Positions 12,061-62,566 of a DNA stretch of 64,000 nucleotides are shown here, one piece after another. Numbering within the stretch: position 1 is the stretch's first letter; each line of letters starts with the position of its first letter. A program made the position numbers and the translations under genes. The notes beneath the pieces were generated by a model. That model made no database searches. It saw only the letters and a program-made list of their open reading frames with translations, and was not told where the DNA came from. This DNA comes from Pholis gunnellus. Lineage: Eukaryota > Chordata > Actinopteri > Perciformes > Pholidae. Location: the NCBI GenBank assembly GCA_910591455.2, contig OU342809.1, positions 23,762,349 to 23,826,348 of the forward strand, in the 5' to 3' direction.

Positions 12061-12382
12061 CATTTCTCAAAGAAAGCAGACGGTACCAGTTTTTGTATAT
12101 TGCTCTACAGCTCACATTTTTAACACCACAAACATAAAAACCACATCAGCGCGGTCGGCAGAGTCTTATCTTTCTCACGGTATCCATATTTTGGCACTCA
12201 GACTCCTGCTTTTTGTTAAAAGGAGAAAGGAGTTTTGTTCAAAATCACTGTTTACTGTAACGTTTCTTAATCCGTCTGCTTCTAACACCATGGCAAACAG
12301 TTACGCACGCACACACACGCACGCAAATGACTTGGATATATTCAGTCAAAGGCATTGTTAGACCTCCTGTCTGTCTCTCTCA

Positions 12383-12385
<3 letters not shown>

Positions 12386-12465
<80 letters not shown>
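12386..12465. repeat. (GT)40 microsatellite
   Basis: An uninterrupted GT dinucleotide run of about 80 bases. Confidence 0.97.
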
Positions 12466-12467
<2 letters not shown>

Positions 12468-13013
12468 TCTCGCCCACCCTGTTGCAATGGTAATTAAACA
12501 AGGCAATACCACCATTGTATTCTCTACATGTCTCTCACAGTGAAACACACAGAGCATGTGGTGTACCTTGAAAATACATGCTGAGTTACTACCGGTAATA
12601 TCGGCGTGTGTATATATTGGGACGTCTTTGGACAGTAGAAGCCACACTTCAAAATTTCTTGTGACATGTTCTAGTTTTAATTTAAACTAACACTCTATCT
12701 CAAAGAAGGAAATAACGAGAGTAACGGGCAAACCAGCTTTAATATTGACGTGGTTTCTTTTAGTGCTGTGCGGTGGATCTGATTTTTGCCGCTGTGGCGT
12801 GTGGTTCATGCCACCTCTATTCTAAGACTATAATCACTTTAGCACATGTTGTTGTGTGTGTGTGCATAGTGACCGGTCTATGCTGAGGTCAAACTGAGAA
12901 GAAGCCGTCTTCCTGAGGTTCTGTTTCTTCTGTTCTCCTCCTGGGACTGCAGCACATAAATATCTTCCATCCATAATCCACCCACTGATGCGTACTCTCC
13001 TAAATCGTCAGCT

Positions 13014-14769
<1,756 letters not shown>

Positions 14770-15638
14770 GTTGGTCGCAGAGATGGGCAGTATTTCTATT
14801 ACTTGTATTTGAAATACATATTTCAAATACTTTTGAGTATTTTGTAATTTGTATTTGATAGGGCCGATTAAAAATCGAACGTAATTTGTAACAAACTACT
14901 TTAGAGTGGAGTAATTTTGTATTTAAAATACTCAAAATACTTTCTCCACGAATCAAGAAACAGTTCACGAGTTCAGTCTTCAGATCTTCAAGTTCAACGG
15001 ATTGTCTGTCAAGTTAAATATTGTATCTGAGTGTGACAGATGTCAACTAGCTTGATGTATAACTTATGTCTGGGTCTGGCTACATAGCCTATTGTTTATA
15101 CATGGTGATGGTTATAATATCAAGCTAGCGATCGATGCTAGCATGCTAATAACGCTAGCATGCTGTCTAGGCTAGTGCATAGCCAGTGTTTAGCAAGTTA
15201 GCTTATCAGTCGAGTAGCTAGCTATAGGAAGAGGGAGATTGGGAGCTTGTATGTCATATGTGATGAATATTTTCTTGTTGATACAAAAAGTATATGGGTT
15301 GTTAAGTCCCATTAATATATATATATACACAAACAAACAAACAAACAAACAAAGTAAGTTGTTGTCTTTTAATAGCTTTGCTTAGTTACACTGACATTCT
15401 GTGACTGTTCTTCCTGTTTGTGGGGTTCACCAGAGCTTTGTGTACATTATATAAACCTGAATGCTCTGCTATACCAAATTGTGAGAAAACGGAAAATCCA
15501 GAAAAAAGTATTTCCTATATTTTAAATACAAAATACATGTATTTTGTTACATTTGGCAGCAGTATTTAATATTTTGTTGTAGTACATTTATTTGGGGGTA
15601 TTTTGTATGATGTATTTTTGCCCATCTCTGGTTGGTCG
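14770..15638. mobile_element. Non-autonomous hAT transposon with perfect 8-bp target duplication
   Basis: The element proper spans 14778-15630 (853 bp), with inverted ends cagagatgggca and tgcccatctctg. It is flanked on both sides by gttggtcg (14770-14777 and 15631-15638), the 8-base duplication expected of hAT insertion. The interior is AT-rich and has a short (ACAA)n near 15330 and gctagc-rich stretches. No transposase was seen. Confidence 0.9.
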
Positions 15639-15779
15639 GGTAGTTAGGGTCTATGGATTGTCCTGACTTTTGGTGCAGACAGTCATGGTCCCCTCCAGGA
15701 TAAATTGTGGTCACTTTGACCAGTTTTGCTGGTATTTGTTCCAAATCCAATGATGTTCCCATCTACCTCAGCTGTACTG

Positions 15780-15920
15780 TGATGTGTTAATTAGCAATGC
15801 TAACATGCTAAGCTAAGATGGTGAACGTGGAAAACATAAGTGTGTTAGCATGCTTATGTTTGCATTTAGCTCAAAACACCACTGGTTTAAGCCCCACAGA
15901 GCTGCTAGCATAGCTGCATG
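15780..15920 (+). repeat. Dispersed repeat R2 (gctaacatgcta type), copy 1
   Basis: Contains ttagcaatgctaacatgctaa, gcatttagctcaaa and cacagagctgctagcat in order. A second, inverted copy lies at about 31000-31175. This wording is common in percomorph introns. Confidence 0.6.
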
Positions 15921-18900
15921 CGGCAGAATGTGAATTTTGACAAATATGAATTAGTCGGTCAAGGGAGAAGAACTTTGGGTCACCGCACTTTTCTTCAGAC
16001 GCAAGAGATGCTATTCAGTTTTACAGCCTATCGTGGCCTTTTGGGAAAGTGTTTGTTCAAGTTTGTTTTTTCCCCATCATCTTTAGTGGCATACTTTTTC
16101 TAGGTGAAATAATGTATTTCCACCTTTTTAAATGCATAAATTGGAGTCGGAGACAAAAAGCTCCGGTGTGTCATGTATCCTGAGGGCTGTGCCAATGAAA
16201 ACACAACAGGAAACATAATGTGCGCTGATAACTGTCCACTAGAATGACTCAAGATTGTTCAAATGTTCCATGGTAAGAAAAAATAATAATAATAATAGAA
16301 AAAAATATTTCGCACTACATTTTGGTCTGTGACTGTGATTTAAGATTAAGAAGCCCTTCTTCTTCAGGCAAGAGCTGTTCACCCAGGCTTATGATCACTT
16401 GTGAATATGATCGCTTTAAAGTATCCCTGCTGCCTGTCATCCCCACTGCATTACACACACACACACACACACACATAATCCTTACTTCTCTATTTTCCAG
16501 CTCAGCAGCTCATATTTTCACTGCGCCTGCTCTCAAAGCTGCTTTTTCTTATTTTTTTCTAGTCGGATGTCAAAATATTTCATAATATATAACGCAAATC
16601 AGTTTTAATGTGGTGCTTTTTCTTATGTTAATGTCAGGATTATATTACTGAGAGAGAAAATCCCATAGATACTTAGAGCTGAAGTGTCGGCCTTCTGGAA
16701 GGAAGAGGAGAGAAAGAGGACATCTTAGGAAGGAAGCAGTTCACAGTTTGTCGGTAAAAAACTATGAAACAACGAGTCGGCATTCTGCGTGGTCCCAGTG
16801 CGGTGTTTGCAGAGGAACCACCTGCAGATCTATCGATATAGATCTATGGGTATATAAAACCGGCACACCATATTTTTTTTTCCCAATACAATACATTTAT
16901 TTCATGAACAACAATACTTTTTTGATACTTCCACAGCTCTAAAGCCGCACTCATTAAAGTGACCAATGACCTGGCTGGCATTACGCCCAGCGCTACGTCA
17001 CATGTCGCTCCATGGAAATCCAAAATGAACTGAGAGGTTCACAATTCACATCGTTTTTTTTCGCAGCGCGACTGAAGCTGGATATTTATTCTTTCTCATC
17101 CTATATTTTATTTTCAACTGAGATGAAAGTCATATTACAGGATGTTTCTTTTGGCCCCTGACTTTGCCTTTTACATAAAAGTATTCTTCCGTCACCGCTG
17201 AAGTCTCTGAGACGGCAGAGGGAATGTTATGTGACTATTCTCATATTCAGGAAATAGTCTGTTGCCATATCGGCCGTAAATTGACAGCCGGCATGTTTTC
17301 AGCCTGCTGTAAAACACCGAAAAACATGTCGGTAAACCAACTCTGAACAGACGTGAAAATGAAACCTTGAAGCTGCCCTCTCTCAAACCGTATCTATTTG
17401 AGATCTTTTACAGACAATGAAGGAAAAACAATGCATTCTTCATCAGAAACACTGAACCAGTCGCTGCAGATGAGAGAGAATCATTACCGAGATGTTCTTT
17501 GATTGAGGACGGCACTGATCTTTCTCTTTCAGGTTGATTGTCCTCTGAGAAAGGACTCGGACTGGAGGAGGAGGATCCTCCGAGACTCCAACCCCTGCAG
17601 CCGGCCGAGGCTGGAGCTCCACACGGGACCAATCCTTTAAAAAAAAAAGAAAATAAATCTGCACCTCACAGACTCTGGATCAGTGCTGGGCGGCGTGGTG
17701 AACAAGCCAACAGGCACAGCACAGGTCTTAACACACAAAGAGAGAATCACTCTCAGTCTGATGCTTCCTAGATAATGTGATACTCCACAAACAGACCCTT
17801 GTCTGGTGGACGAATGCTTTCGACGACCGCTCATACAAACCGTTGTTTATTTCTTACAGGGGGAGGTTTGTGTGTGTTTCTATAATGTCTTATTAGTTAT
17901 GAAATTCACTACTAAAACCATTCCAGTGTAAAGACAAAAACACTTAATTGATGACAGCATTAACATACTTCAGCGGTTTCCCTTAAAAAATACAAAGAAA
18001 CCCAAATGAAATGGTTCCTGTGAACCTGCACCCAGTAAACCTTATTTCAGGTTGCACTGCACACACTGACTGTGTTTACTAGTATTGCTACCACATGTGC
18101 ACCAATACAGTGTTAATGAACGGGCTGGGTTTGAGAGTTTTAGATCCCATCATCAAAGAGGATTTAAACTCTCTTTATCATTAAGAAAAGTCTGGCTGAT
18201 TCTTCTTAAAATGTATTTTTACAATTACCGGTGGATCAGCATATCGGGTAACTATCAGTGCACATCAAGAGAATATTTGATTCTTTTTTAAATTTGGGAG
18301 GTGTAAATTAAATCTTCCTGGTGGATGACCGAATGTTATTTGTATGTTTTTATTGGATGCTCTGCAGTTGCATCAGAAATATAAAAATAATAATGTACAG
18401 TTGGCACAATTAGTAAAGTGAACATGTTAACGCAAAACATGAACACAAATGTGTTAATTAGGTAGTTTTTGACCCAAAAAATAGATCCATTACTAAATAC
18501 TCTGCTCACTTTATGCTGCGCAATTGACTGTCCAAAAGATGTTGACTTCCATTCATTTTCTCAAAACTGAGTACAGGGAATTCTGTAGAGCAGACTGTGA
18601 GAGATAAATGGAGTCCTCCATGAAGGGTATAATCATTCTCACCATCTATTCAGACAGCACTGCAAAACAGCCAACACACTACATGGTGGGAAAATGGAAA
18701 CAACACTAGAAAAATGCACCAAAAAAAACGACGTCATGTGTCTTCAATACTGTTGAAAGTGGTGAATTATAAGTTGAAGGATGCAGTAAATGGAAGACTT
18801 GCCACACCTGTAAACACTAAAAATATTGAAGGGTGACTGAAGAACGAATGCTTGTTCTTTATTAAGAATTGAACCGTTACCATAAGATGACTTGTTAGTT

Positions 18901-20736
18901 TGCGTTGGATCTTCTGACCCGTGGTCACACTGACCTCGTACACTTCTCATATACAGTCTAATCACGCCATCTGACTTTAACACGCCACATATACCTTCTG
19001 CAGGCTGCGATACATCCGTTACCCGTTGGTTAAACGTTTTTGCAACCGCATTAAAGGACAGAATTGCTTTCCGGCAGCTTTTACGAATTCCACAAGGCTC
19101 GTCTCACCGGGGTTTAGATCTCGGCCCCTCTACCGCTCCGACAAGTTTGTAACCACCTCGACGTATAAACGTAATCATTTCATCTGTATGTCTCTACTGT
19201 CCCAAACATTTTATCTTTGGGTCCCAGGTGCTATTTTTTTATTGTGGACTTTTGAGCACTGCCTTTCGATCGTCATGTCAAAGGATTATTTTTAGCATTC
19301 TTGTGTTAGACTTATCATTACTTTTGGAACTTGAAACAACATAAATCATTTCGGTAACATTACTAATTTCAGGCAACTAATCAAAAGTATACAAAGGACG
19401 GACAAAATAATTCCAATTCTATAAAATAAAGACAATGTATCATCTCTCTATGCCTCACACATTTTATTTAAAGTGACAAAGTCAATGGAGAGCGATGAAT
19501 TGTTTTTCCCTCCGGGTGTGGGCGGGTCTTAATTGCGCTCCATCTCGATACAGAAACTATTGGATGGTGATTGTGTTAAGTTCTTGGCGAAGACCTACTC
19601 AAACCCGTAGTGTCAACATAAAGGACCAAATATCTCTTTAGGTCTCATGTGAGACGCAGTAACAGATCTCTGCTGAAGCCTGGACGTTTGCCCCAAAAAT
19701 AACCTTTTAAATGACAGGAATTTTCGTTTTCTTTTTTTACTTTGCTAAGCTCTAAAACAACGTTTTCCAATAATTTCTGTACATGCATTTGCGTCCAAAA
19801 AAAATACCTTATTGGCACAGGAAACGTGTGGGAGCATGATCTGTGGATTAAACTAAAAGGCAGAAATGACAGTTGGGATGTCTCAAGTTGCACATGCACT
19901 CCTTTGTATTTCCAGGAGCATGTTTTAGTGTTTAAGGAACACGTGGAAGTGAAAGGCAACAGGGCTGCTGGTGTCGTGTCGGTCATGGGGAAAGTCTTTG
20001 GTTTCGATACGTCATTCTACTTGTGCTTTTTACAGGATGAAGAGCACAGTGTGTCCTGCAGAAACATCACTGCCAAAGAGCCGTTTAGAAGCTGAACCCT
20101 GAACTGATTTATATATTTTTAATTTTTCTGTAACACCTATGCACTTTTGATATTTATCAATGCATTTGTTAGCGGTGGTGTGTCCCACAGGTGTGGAATG
20201 TTTTCTACACGCTGGAGATAACACCAGCTGTCACAATATGGAGGAAAAAAAGACGGCACAAAAATGGATGAACGAGATTTCTGCAGGACACAGAGATGCA
20301 CTCTAAAGTGTAAAACGTGGCTGATCCGTTGTATCGTCTCTGTATGTGCTGGTGTTGTGAGGCCGCTGTCTAACAGTGAAAAGAGCTGCACAGAGACCTC
20401 AGAAATACTCTCCACCTGTTCTTTAGAAATTTGAAGTGAAAGTGTTTTTGAAACAATATGGAAAAACTGAAAAACTTCTTGGAGGAAAAACAAAGAAAAG
20501 TAGGTGCTGTATGTTTTTACTGGTGAAAATAAACAACTCACTTTTTCAACTCTGCGTGGTTCTTGGATGTGAAGGATGATGAACGTCTCACTTTAGGTCA
20601 GAGAACATTTATTAGTGTTTCAGGGCAGTAAAGTAAAACTACTACTACTACTGTTTGTTAAACCTCCTACCTGATATTTTTAAGTTTTAAGCAGAAACCA
20701 GTTTTGAACTTTGACATATAATCACAGTTATGCTGG

Positions 20737-20778
<42 letters not shown>

Positions 20779-20975
20779 TTTTCACTTATATATCATGATC
20801 AGTCATTTGAATTTTTTCTTTGTCTCTCTCCCGCGTATGTTTAACTGGAGTTGCAACACATAATACACACATTTGATTGGCTGTGATGTGATTTACAACG
20901 CACATAATGAATCGGTGTGTTTCCTGGACCGCTAAAGTCAATCTCCTCATCAAAAGAACCACAACATGGGTCGCA
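15921..20975. other. Intergenic, no gene recognised
   Basis: Five kilobases without a supportable coding exon or RNA gene. A short (CA)n lies near 16453 and a (TA)n at about 20741-20775. A possible acceptor and AATAAA at about 17533 and 17650 were not enough to call a transcript. Confidence 0.4.
20741..20775. repeat. (TA)n microsatellite
   Basis: About 17 TA units just beyond the proposed akap13 polyadenylation region. Confidence 0.95.
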
Positions 20976-20993
20976 TGACAAACACCATACTCA

Positions 20994-20999
20994 TTTATT
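20994..20999 (-). terminator. akap13: Candidate akap13 polyadenylation signal
   Basis: AATAAA on the - strand with a downstream GT-rich element, as described for the 3' UTR. Chosen on context only. Confidence 0.35.
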
Positions 21000-22074
21000 T
21001 AAAGAGAGAAAATTACTGTACATTTGAAAAACAAGGAGATAAATAAAGCTTTATTATTTATAATTAAAAAAAAGAATCATCAAACTAAACAATCCACAGT
21101 TATCAGTACTTTGGAAGTTCAAATTTGTACATAAAACATATTTACAAAATTTGTTGCTTTGCCCTTTTTTCTTTGTACATAAAACGAGAAAAATAAACAT
21201 TGTACCTTTTTGTTTTTAGTACAAATACATTTCAAAAAGCTCACAGTGCAAAAACTGTGAGGTTTAATGTGAGTGCGTAAAATTCCTTGTGAATGGTTTT
21301 AGTAAAATTCTAGTGCACGCTGAATGGTAATGTGGAGGAGGAGAGAGCAGGGCCTCAGACCACCACTAAACTCACGATTGGACATCTTTCTGTGATTTTA
21401 GCTTTTTATGTTTCAGGCATCCAAAAACTGCAGATTGGGTGTTGAACTGCACAATGGCAAAACAATGGAGAACAGCCCTAAATACATCCTCTGACTGGAC
21501 TCATTTTCACTTATTACAAATTACAGGAAAGTGAAACCCACTGAAGGATGTCACTTTGGGGGGTTATCTGGACCAGAGAGGGGGCTGGATGATGAAGTGT
21601 AAATTAGTATTTAAATGAATCTCCCTCTTTACAGCAGGACTCATATGAACGTTCTGCTGTGATGTACTCTTACTAAGAAAACATCACTTGAATCCTCTGT
21701 GCCCTTTAGCTTGAAATGCAGAACAGTGTTGGAATAAAGATAAATGAAAAAAAGATAGGACACCTTTTTTTTTAAAGGCGAATAGATTTGGACTATGTGC
21801 TTGATAATCTTTCTAAAGTTTCAGACAGCTGAGGCAGCTGAATTTATACCAAATACTGTGCATCAGTGGGATCTTCAATAGTCATTAGAAACATACTTTC
21901 AAAAATACTTGCGGCACATCCAGATCCAACACATTAAACACATCAAAAGTAATAAATTAAAAGGTTTGCGATCTTAGACATTTATCTTTTTAGTTTTTTG
22001 GATCCATTTCACAACAGTTCATCTACTTAATGCATGCAAGGCTGGATTTGTAATTCAGTTCGACTGGAATCCCA

Positions 22075-22076
<2 letters not shown>

Positions 22077-22106
<30 letters not shown>
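22077..22106. repeat. (AT)n microsatellite
   Basis: About 15 AT units, followed by a T run. Confidence 0.95.
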
Positions 22107-22114
<8 letters not shown>

Positions 22115-25100
22115 TAAGGCAATTTTTACATGTATTGTTGATATTTTTATCACTGAAAAGGAAAGGAAAAACAAAATCCATCTGAAATGCTGCTTCTAGC
22201 CAACACACCATGTAAAGAGGCTGGTGTAGCTAAATGTAGCTTAAAAGCTAAGGACAAATAGTGTCCCGTTAGCGGTGGTGTTAAAGGATAATCACGGCTA
22301 CATGATTTAACATGTAAACTGACCCGTGTTTATGCTCATGGGTAATTTTTTTTTTTTAAAGCTGTACGCCACAGCTGGCTAGCTAACTAGCTCTCTAGTC
22401 TTCAAACTGACGTCAGCGGTAAAATTTGAAAGCTAGTTTAGCGAGCAAAAGCAGGAGGAGAGGTTAGCTAGAGAGCTGAAGTAGCGTGTTGTTCAAAGTT
22501 TGAGGTTCCTGTCTCAATGACGGTTCTAGCGTTAAAGCAAACACAGTGTTGAATTAAATATCCGTTGTAGACGGAGAACGATTAGTTAATGCACAGACAT
22601 GAAACCAAAAAGAAATATTTTCGCACTTTTACGCTCGCCCTATGCGCTCAAAAGGGCGCACAAAAAAACGTTAAGGCACTAATGCACACAACAGGTCACT
22701 CGTTTGAATCCTACTAAGGCTGTGTGGTACTGAAGAAATATTGGGGTCATTTTTATATTACTGTTGAAGGAACTGGTTTTTGATGTGAATCGGTGGGATA
22801 AAAAGCTGTGTTTTGTTCTCGAGTCTCCGAAGGAACCCGAGTGTGTTTTCTTTGGCCTTGAATCGGAAGACTGAAAGGAAGACCGACCACCGCTGGTGAT
22901 CACACACACACACAACAGTGAGAGGAGCGTAAGAGAGCTGCGAGTGGATTAAGAAATGGAAGAGTTTCAGCTGGAAATCTGCTCCTCTCAGCAGCACGGC
23001 GGGAAACGACACCGAGGGCTGAAATATTAATCCCCGGACCCCTCCTGTCGTTAAAGCGCTTCTCAGCAGAGAACACAGGGAAAAATCAATGCGGTGCAAT
23101 TCTAAAGCCGGGAGTTATTATTATTATTATGGAGAGGGGGTGAACACAAGCTTCGGGGGCATCCGCCCTGTGCTGGCGCGGTATCAATGCCGGCAGGGCC
23201 GTGGAGAATAACGAGTGCGGGCAAACATACGCAATGAGGTGGAAGGCTTTTGAAGAAGGGGTTAGGTATTAACGGATACCGAGCTTTGGATGTATTTGTC
23301 CTTTTCAGATGCATTTAAAATGACGGGGACATCTGCAATGCAATGCAGACACTCAAAGGGATTATAAATACATTTAAAGTATCTGTAAAGTTCTTTTGAG
23401 AGAAACTATTTTTAAATAGTTATCCTCGTTTCACTCTTGATCCAAAGGACCTATGAATTGTCTTTACAATAAAACAAAAAAATATGTTATGAGTTATGGC
23501 CTTGCTGTTTATCCCGAGTTCAATTATTCACACTGAAGTTTCAGTTAAATTCAATTAATTCAGGATTGTTCTTCCAAATAATACAATTCTGGCTCTGGAT
23601 TAAACCTGGCTCTTGGTTTATACTGTAAATTCTCAAATAATGGATGTGAAATAACGGCAAAAAGACTAATTGAAAAAGTCCAGTAAATATACTAGACACC
23701 CTCAGTACTCTGAGCGTACCAATACTAATTGATTCAAATTTGTTTCTAAATAAAAGACCTAACAGACGGAAGAAGTCTTGAACGGCAACAAACTAACATG
23801 ACAAATGGAAGTGGAATCAGAAAACAAGTAGTGTCCTACTAAAACACTCGGATCCGATGTGCTTAAAAGGACCAGGGGAGGTTAGAAATAAAAGGCCCGT
23901 CTCTGCTTCTCTGTTACACTGAGCTAAATAAAGGCTCCAGCCACTATTTGACAATGTACAGTATTCATGATTGCTCTATAATGATTGGTACTGATTTATG
24001 CGACAGTTAGCCCTATAGGATTAATTTTTCTGACATGACTTATTTACAAATTTGAATGTAGACTCAATGATTGTCTCTCTTTGAAGACTTTCTACAAAGT
24101 TGGGCTGGGCGATATTATTATTATTATTTTTTTTCTCATATCAATAATTATGACATAGGGGCAAATGTATACAACATTACTTGTAAAATAATCAAAATTG
24201 ATTTACATCAACATGGATGTTAGAGGAGCTCAGAATCGTGGCAAATTCAATCTGCTGATGAAGACGCTCGATGTGGTCGAAAGCTCCGGGAGAGCTGCTA
24301 AATGGATCTTGAGGGAGGATTGTTTCCAAAGTCGAGAGTGAACTAGCGAGCTCAGTCATAGTGACATTCGACGAGTGAAGCCCTTTAAATGTGTAAAACA
24401 TAAATGACAAAATTCATTTTGTTCTGTATCTTAACTCGCCGAGAGTCGTTCATTTTGACCGAAGAAGTTCACAAAGACATTAACATGATATGATTACCTC
24501 ATCTCAAAAACAAATCCAGGACAAGTCGATATATTCTGTACTGCTGCTCTCAGGGGGCGACGCTTTCTTTTATAATTCTGTCATTTCCAAATGGTTTCCT
24601 AGTAATTTACCACAAAGAACGGTGTCAAACTATAGGGACGTGCAAAACTGTAATTACTTTCACAGTACAATTGAACATATACTGAAAATAAAGTTTGCAG
24701 TAATGAAAGGCAGATTTACTTGGATTTAAATGGAGCTAAACTATTAGGGACGTTCCCATTTCCCCTGTTTAGTACCAAATTACTGAGACTAATCATGATT
24801 CAATTATTAAGGGGGAAATGAAAGACCCTTAAGCATCACTCTCTCGTGTGTGTGTATATATAAAGTGCATGTTTAAAATCCCTGTATTCCCCATCCTGTT
24901 GAGCTGCAGTTAAAGTTGCACTGCTGTGATTGTCACACCGAAAAAGGCGATTAAAGATGATTTGTTGAATGATGAATTTTTTAGAGATTGGCAGTGACTT
25001 TCCGACGACCTTATGAAACACCTGCTTTGAGCGTTCGCTACACTGTGGTTGCATCCATCAGACAGAGACTATATCGGAGACTTAAGGCACTAAAAGTCTT

Positions 25101-25582
25101 TGGTGATCATTCCCACTCTTGTGTCTCCACAGACTCATCCGTCTCTCTCTGGTGGCCGACGTGTCGTTGATCGATTGCGTCTGGAAGCCTGCGGCCTTTG
25201 TTCTGCACACGGTGACCACACATGGTGACCTCGTTCGGGGGTTGCTATCTGCTGACAACACCGGGTGCGGCGGTCTGTTACTCCCTAGACGGATGAAGCC
25301 GGAGTTGAGGCAAACGTGCGGACAGACGCGTCACACGTTGGATTAAAAGCTCAGCTTGGGACTCAGGACTGTGTAAACTGCTCCCGGAGGAGTCACCGGC
25401 ACCACAAAGCGCTAAAAGTGAAGTTAATTGAAAGAAATGGCACTCGTTGGTTTGTGTTAAAGCTACAGTTTGAAGTCTGGAGGAGATTTGAGTGTTCTCC
25501 CGACAGCTGGGAGAATTAAAGAATACCTTTTCCTCTTGTTTGATCCTCCTTGGCATCTCTTACTGATGGAAGGTTGTGGGAA

Positions 25583-25601
25583 GGGGGGGGGGGGGGGGGG
25601 G
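25583..25601. repeat. Poly-G homopolymer (19 G)
   Basis: An uninterrupted G run about 290 bases downstream of the akap13 stop codon, so C19 in the predicted transcript. Its exact length is likely to be unreliable in the assembly. Confidence 0.9.
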
Positions 25602-25891
25602 ATTCTTGGCGTATTTGTCGAATAGATGTCCCCCTGATTGAATCACCAGCTCAACATGACTTCACCTGGAGACGCAGTGAGTAGGTCAGAGTTATCTGTT
25701 TTGCCTGGGATGCATGCAGGTTAGTTGGACTGTCATCCCTTAGGTAGGGACAGTGTCCAGAGGACAGGTAGTCTGCAGAAAAAGACCCCATGTGGGCATT
25801 TCATATCCAAATAGAGAGTTAGGGGGACACTTGGGGGTCCTGTCTGCTGCACTGGCCAGGTTAGAAGTTCACATGCGAGTCGTCCCCGTCC

Positions 25892-62067
<36,176 letters not shown>

Positions 62068-62566
62068 GTCTCATCTAGTGATGGCGAGATGAAGCTTCAT
62101 GAAGCATTGAAGCTTTCCATACAATTGGTTCACTCGTGGGCCGAAGCTTCATGGTGCTTCATTTGCTCTACTGTTCCATCAAGTGGACAATAAATGTAAA
62201 ACAGGCAGAGTGATTATAATGACACCATGGCTTTGGCGTGTGAAGCTTTGAATTGAATAAATGAATGAATGATGTTTGTGATGCTCGAATAGATTGCAAA
62301 CAAACGCACAATAAAGCCCCAAGTCTACAAAATGTGAGGGGGGATCCATTGCGTTTTGCTGCCCGTTATATTTCGAACCGCACGCCAAACCCGCGAACCA
62401 TTTCCTGAATCAGTCACGTGGTACGGCCGGCTCGCGAGGCTGCGACTGTCACCACATACTGTACGTCATCAACACAAGCCTCAATACGCGTTTCACAAAA
62501 ATCTTCCTGATTACTCGACACTCGCTTCGAAGCCTCGACACGGAAGGACACATCACTAGTCTCATC
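62068..62566. mobile_element. Small hAT element with perfect 8-bp target duplication
   Basis: The element proper is 62076-62558 (483 bp), ends tagtgatg and catcacta, flanked on both sides by gtctcatc (62068-62075 and 62559-62566). The interior contains repeated gaagcttcat and cttcgaagc words. No transposase was seen. Confidence 0.88.

Larger units (their letters stand above)
20976..25891 (-). other. akap13: Proposed long 3' UTR of akap13
   Basis: The akap13 stop codon is at 25892-25894 and no gene is recognisable downstream. On the - strand an AATAAA at 20999-20994 is followed by GT-rich sequence (ggtgtttgtcatg, tgttgtggttctttt), a plausible cleavage site that would give a 3' UTR of about 4.9 kb. 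Other AATAAA motifs, for example at 21054-21049, allow alternative ends. The region also has a Pumilio-like TGTAAATA near 21145, an (AT)n at 22077-22106 and a poly-G (poly-C in the RNA) at 25583-25601. RNA evidence is absent. Confidence 0.4.

Noticed and set aside
17538..17771. Open frame after a possible acceptor, with AATAAA nearby
   Set aside because: No recognisable protein, no donor partner; not enough to call a transcript.
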